DNA from: Isochrysis galbana
Taxonomy: Eukaryota; Haptophyta; Isochrysidales; Isochrysidaceae
Length of the DNA stretch: 64,000 nt
Assembly (NCBI GenBank): GCA_018136815.1
Contig: CM030933.1
Span: forward strand, 1,054,001 to 1,118,000
Direction: 5' to 3'
The notes below the pieces were generated by a model that saw only the letters and a program-made list of their open reading frames with translations, did not search any database and was not told the DNA's origin. The position numbers and the translations under genes were made by a program. How positions within the stretch are numbered: the first letter of the stretch is position 1; each line of letters opens with the position of its first letter. Below are positions 62,601 to 64,000 of this stretch, in pieces.

Positions 62601-64000
62601 TCAATGCACTGGCATTCGTCGTGTCACTAAGCGAAATGGTCACAGTTGCGACAGATCCCTCAGGAACCTCGGGCGAGGCGGTGAGCGTCGCCCCGCATGC
62701 GAAAACATCGCCCACACGCGCAGCGCGTGGAACCGACGCCACCAGTGATATGGGCCGTCGAACATGCTGAATAGCAGTGGCAACGCCAAAAGCAGAGCCA
62801 GCCACAGCATATGCGCGCAATTCAAAAGCGCCCACGTTGTCTGGAAGCACCCACGGCAGGGTCAACTCGCCAGAAGATGGCACTTGAAGTGTTGGACGCC
62901 ATAGCGGTGTCGTGACGAAATCAGAGCGTGAGTCGAGCATAAACACGGCACTGCCTTGGTCCCCACTGGCGCCGCCAGAACTCGCTGAATCATCCAACGT
63001 AGTAGAAGTCTTGAATGCCATCTGGGCCGAGGCGCGCGGTCTTGGCACCATCAGCTCCTTGCCCGCTCTGTCGTCTTCGTGTGCGGGCATCGCCATCTCC
63101 AATGCCGCTGCTGTAGGCGCATCTTCGGCCATGTCCATTGCCAGCATGACCGGCTCGCCGCCTAGCCAGGGGGGCACGTCACCAAGCGACGAGAAGACCA
63201 TTGGGGTCAAAGAGTCTTGGTGTTGTGCTAGCGTTTCCGCGGCGGGCCGCTCGGCATCTGACAAACGCCAATCGTATGATGCAGATGGCCGAGCGGCCCA
63301 GCTGAGGCTAAGGAACGGATCCGCCATTAGCATACCCTGTAGTTTGGTTGCAGTCGTCGCCAGTGCGTGGGCTGATGCAAGGTGCTCGTACGTTGAGGTG
63401 ACGCTGTAACCTCCACCAATAAGCGAGGGAGCGAGCCGCGCACCAACATCTACTAGGGGATGGGCTTTTAATTGCAAGATGGCAGCATCGACGGCGGCGA
63501 GAGCAATTTCGCCTGCCAAGGGCTCACCACTTCTTTCGTCGCTCAATCGGATGGTGAGCCTTGCAGTACCCCCGGGCCTTTCAACATCCCGCGCGGGTTC
63601 AAGTCGTACTCGGATGGTTCTCTCACTTGCGGGTATCTCGGCCGAGAGACTGAATGAGGCGAGCATCGGGGCACGCGGCTCAAGTAGCGGCGAATGTGGC
63701 ACGCCGCCGAGCACCGATACCCGACTGGAGTCCGCCCCAGCGGCGAGGTGCAGCGAGATGTGGCAGCCACCAACACACTCGCGACCAATGGCGAAAGTGA
63801 TGGTTCCATCGCCGGGCGACAGCGGCGGTGGCACTAACGTTTTCCGGCCTAAAATGTTGCCCCAGGCTAGTAGCGGAGAAAGCGGGGCCTTCAGCGGGTT
63901 GTGCACCCGGATTGTGACGGAATCGCCCTCGGCATAGGTAGTTGAGCCTAGCTTGGGCGAGAGCGCTCGTTGCAGGTAGTCGGCACCCACCGGCTTGCGC
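59659..64000 (-). CDS. Alpha-2-macroglobulin family protein with EGF-like module and C-terminal membrane anchor, 5' end outside window
   Basis: The minus-strand frame is open from the right edge (RKPVGADYLQRALSPKLG) to a stop at 59659; the apparent start at 63990 is a GTG inside the gene, so the N-terminus is missing. About 1445 residues are visible. Macroglobulin-like modules are recognisable: YAEGDSVTIRVHNPL; LTIRLSDERSGEPLAGEIAL, AAVDAAILQL; then LWRPTLQVPSSGELTLPWVL, PDNVGAFELRAYAVAG, the usual junction before the thioester region. No CGEQ/CLEQ thioester motif is visible; the aligned part reads GVGRLPVVEAIGRSLLEKTL. Helical repeats follow (toroid-like). Near the C-terminus an EGF-like module (CGVHGRCARGVCICDPGFDG) precedes a membrane helix (AIWVCLFVVLAGLAGAAVY) and a ~60-residue cytosolic tail. 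Probably a surface or secretory-pathway protein; protease trapping is uncertain without the thioester. Confidence 0.85.
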   Translation of the reverse strand, partial: RKPVGADYLQRALSPKLGSTTYAEGDSVTIRVHNPLKAPLSPLLAWGNILGRKTLVPPPLSPGDGTITFAIGRECVGGCHISLHLAAGADSSRVSVLGGVPHSPLLEPRAPMLASFSLSAEIPASERTIRVRLEPARDVERPGGTARLTIRLSDERSGEPLAGEIALAAVDAAILQLKAHPLVDVGARLAPSLIGGGYSVTSTYEHLASAHALATTATKLQGMLMADPFLSLSWAARPSASYDWRLSDAERPAAETLAQHQDSLTPMVFSSLGDVPPWLGGEPVMLAMDMAEDAPTAAALEMAMPAHEDDRAGKELMVPRPRASAQMAFKTSTTLDDSASSGGASGDQGSAVFMLDSRSDFVTTPLWRPTLQVPSSGELTLPWVLPDNVGAFELRAYAVAGSAFGVATAIQHVRRPISLVASVPRAARVGDVFACGATLTASPEVPEGSVATVTISLSDTTNASALRPIALESSSRSFRVSAGDTVEVVFPMRAVAIGRATFTLRAALGVVEPDSFPVADALELHLPVLGQQPMVTMATSRALVASARPSLWKEGISLPRAVPGSGSLCATFGVGRLPVVEAIGRSLLEKTLAHDGTVPEDATAWLAAIGAHAALVPYQASLGLTSGAAKLHVDLRAALPGAAEALRRLTDERGLHSSPLALRGEAAQASCNNRLTAFALFLLRKLALAGALVAYPSLAQLRSDWDSALRRCIQADALAAETRGQIAPDLDTLAYTRLALGSEWTPHESTNLIHTLSTARLLRSVDQLSSSAKSALALTLLLPSRPENDDPDWVHVSGALSPEAAGILQYLASCVRIRGRTAYLATAADSNLEVGATTAAYALSALASARAASTHGATLPSEITSSIDKLADGLASGASGVGALSLVAISLADYDAAVDNNAADVALVAMVGDKRVPTSAHGLVRISTGAPPPPPLIIPWSAMASPPPPFLVVSAGRGEVSFALALDFVPADLFSEPVMHGVQVERVVQLHDAAHRSATGPPLGSVPLGSIVTISVQLTTVDDLHGLEVDVWLPAGLEAIDPNADGGFSRESGGHSGSRLSSRYGSVVEGCWWWRCTSFERQTKPDRVTFTSSWVRAGTNSLSFEAVAVTRGTFTLPPVKAACVLEPEVMGLSAAGQLIVGETSESAVPLATSVITAAAASASCTPSCGVHGRCARGVCICDPGFDGPGCNQAVKAPPTMDPVAIEDGDYIAVRCSRTRSVRVPMGNARAAPPPFAYAVPWDTELLGDGKVSLDPAGNVADSAYSGHSSDLILTIVAPRVVRSDGCMVIVLALSDDGSAFSSKSLCVCFHMEDEDAKRVVEKHGGRGAACASATPARVGDVIPPYSIDSDGRQVGSGEWGPAIWVCLFVVLAGLAGAAVYSRGLHRDRQREGAAIIGRTLARSDAPDSPGEQWGAAPASVPSASSDMEDRQGGAGRDVELLRTTTF

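Noticed and set aside
61152..63937. Several plus-strand frames of 60-165 codons
   Set aside because: Antisense shadows of the GC-rich macroglobulin gene.

Overview
The window is nuclear DNA of a eukaryotic, probably photosynthetic protist. The host genes are GC-rich, contain introns (mostly GT-AG, one GC-AG) and are scattered singly on both strands among many repeats. Several products start with a signal peptide followed by a transit-like stretch, as expected for an alga with a complex plastid. A haptophyte fits best (secondary plastid, high GC, many G/C homopolymers, GC-AG intron); a pelagophyte or other secondary alga is not excluded. There are no rRNA, tRNA or CRISPR features that I can support.

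Host genes, left to right: a type II membrane glycosyltransferase cut by the left edge (1-882, -); an F-box protein with two BRCT domains (2260-3162, -); a plastid-type cytochrome b561/DUF4079-like membrane protein (6947-7786, +); a divergent pair formed by an At4g37920-like plastid protein (11881-12897, -) and a POT1-like telomere end-binding protein (13268-15754, +); a class I methyltransferase (19694-20482, +); a three-exon cyclin (23607-24942, +); eEF2 kinase with at least seven exons (27790-30618, -); a two-exon membrane-anchored sulfatase (34455-37465, +); an unrecognised 622-residue vWA-like protein (42219-44087, -); an OXA2-type mitochondrial insertase with a TPR tail (46453-47829, +); a phytanoyl-CoA dioxygenase-like protein (49534-50457, -); a two-exon DUF3007 plastid membrane protein (55562-56202, +); and a large alpha-2-macroglobulin family protein cut by the right edge (59659-64000, -). 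They do not form a pathway; each is a separate eukaryotic transcription unit.

Between them lie mobile and repeated sequences: a ~700-bp interspersed family called R1 here (at least five long copies); two hAT-type elements recognised by 8-bp target duplications (3338-3540 and 39450-40580), the second carrying a transposase remnant; a larger hAT transposase remnant (31111-32217); a broken LINE endonuclease gene (21130-22360); decayed gag-like reading frames (38270-39000, 57580-58600); minisatellites and a 202-bp satellite array (52460-54750).

The most unusual component is a family of inverted-repeat elements (copies at 9355-11219 and 52796-53933, fragments at 3724, 5715 and 48704) that carries protein-coding cargo: a GNAT acetyltransferase, a membrane-anchored protein with three cystine-knot-like modules, a small membrane protein, and a protein that resembles hypothetical proteins of large algal DNA viruses. 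One copy sits inside the satellite array, and the neighbouring unoccupied units show the empty site and a 2-bp CA duplication. I infer mobilised virus-derived or virus-like DNA; homology searches are needed to prove the viral link.
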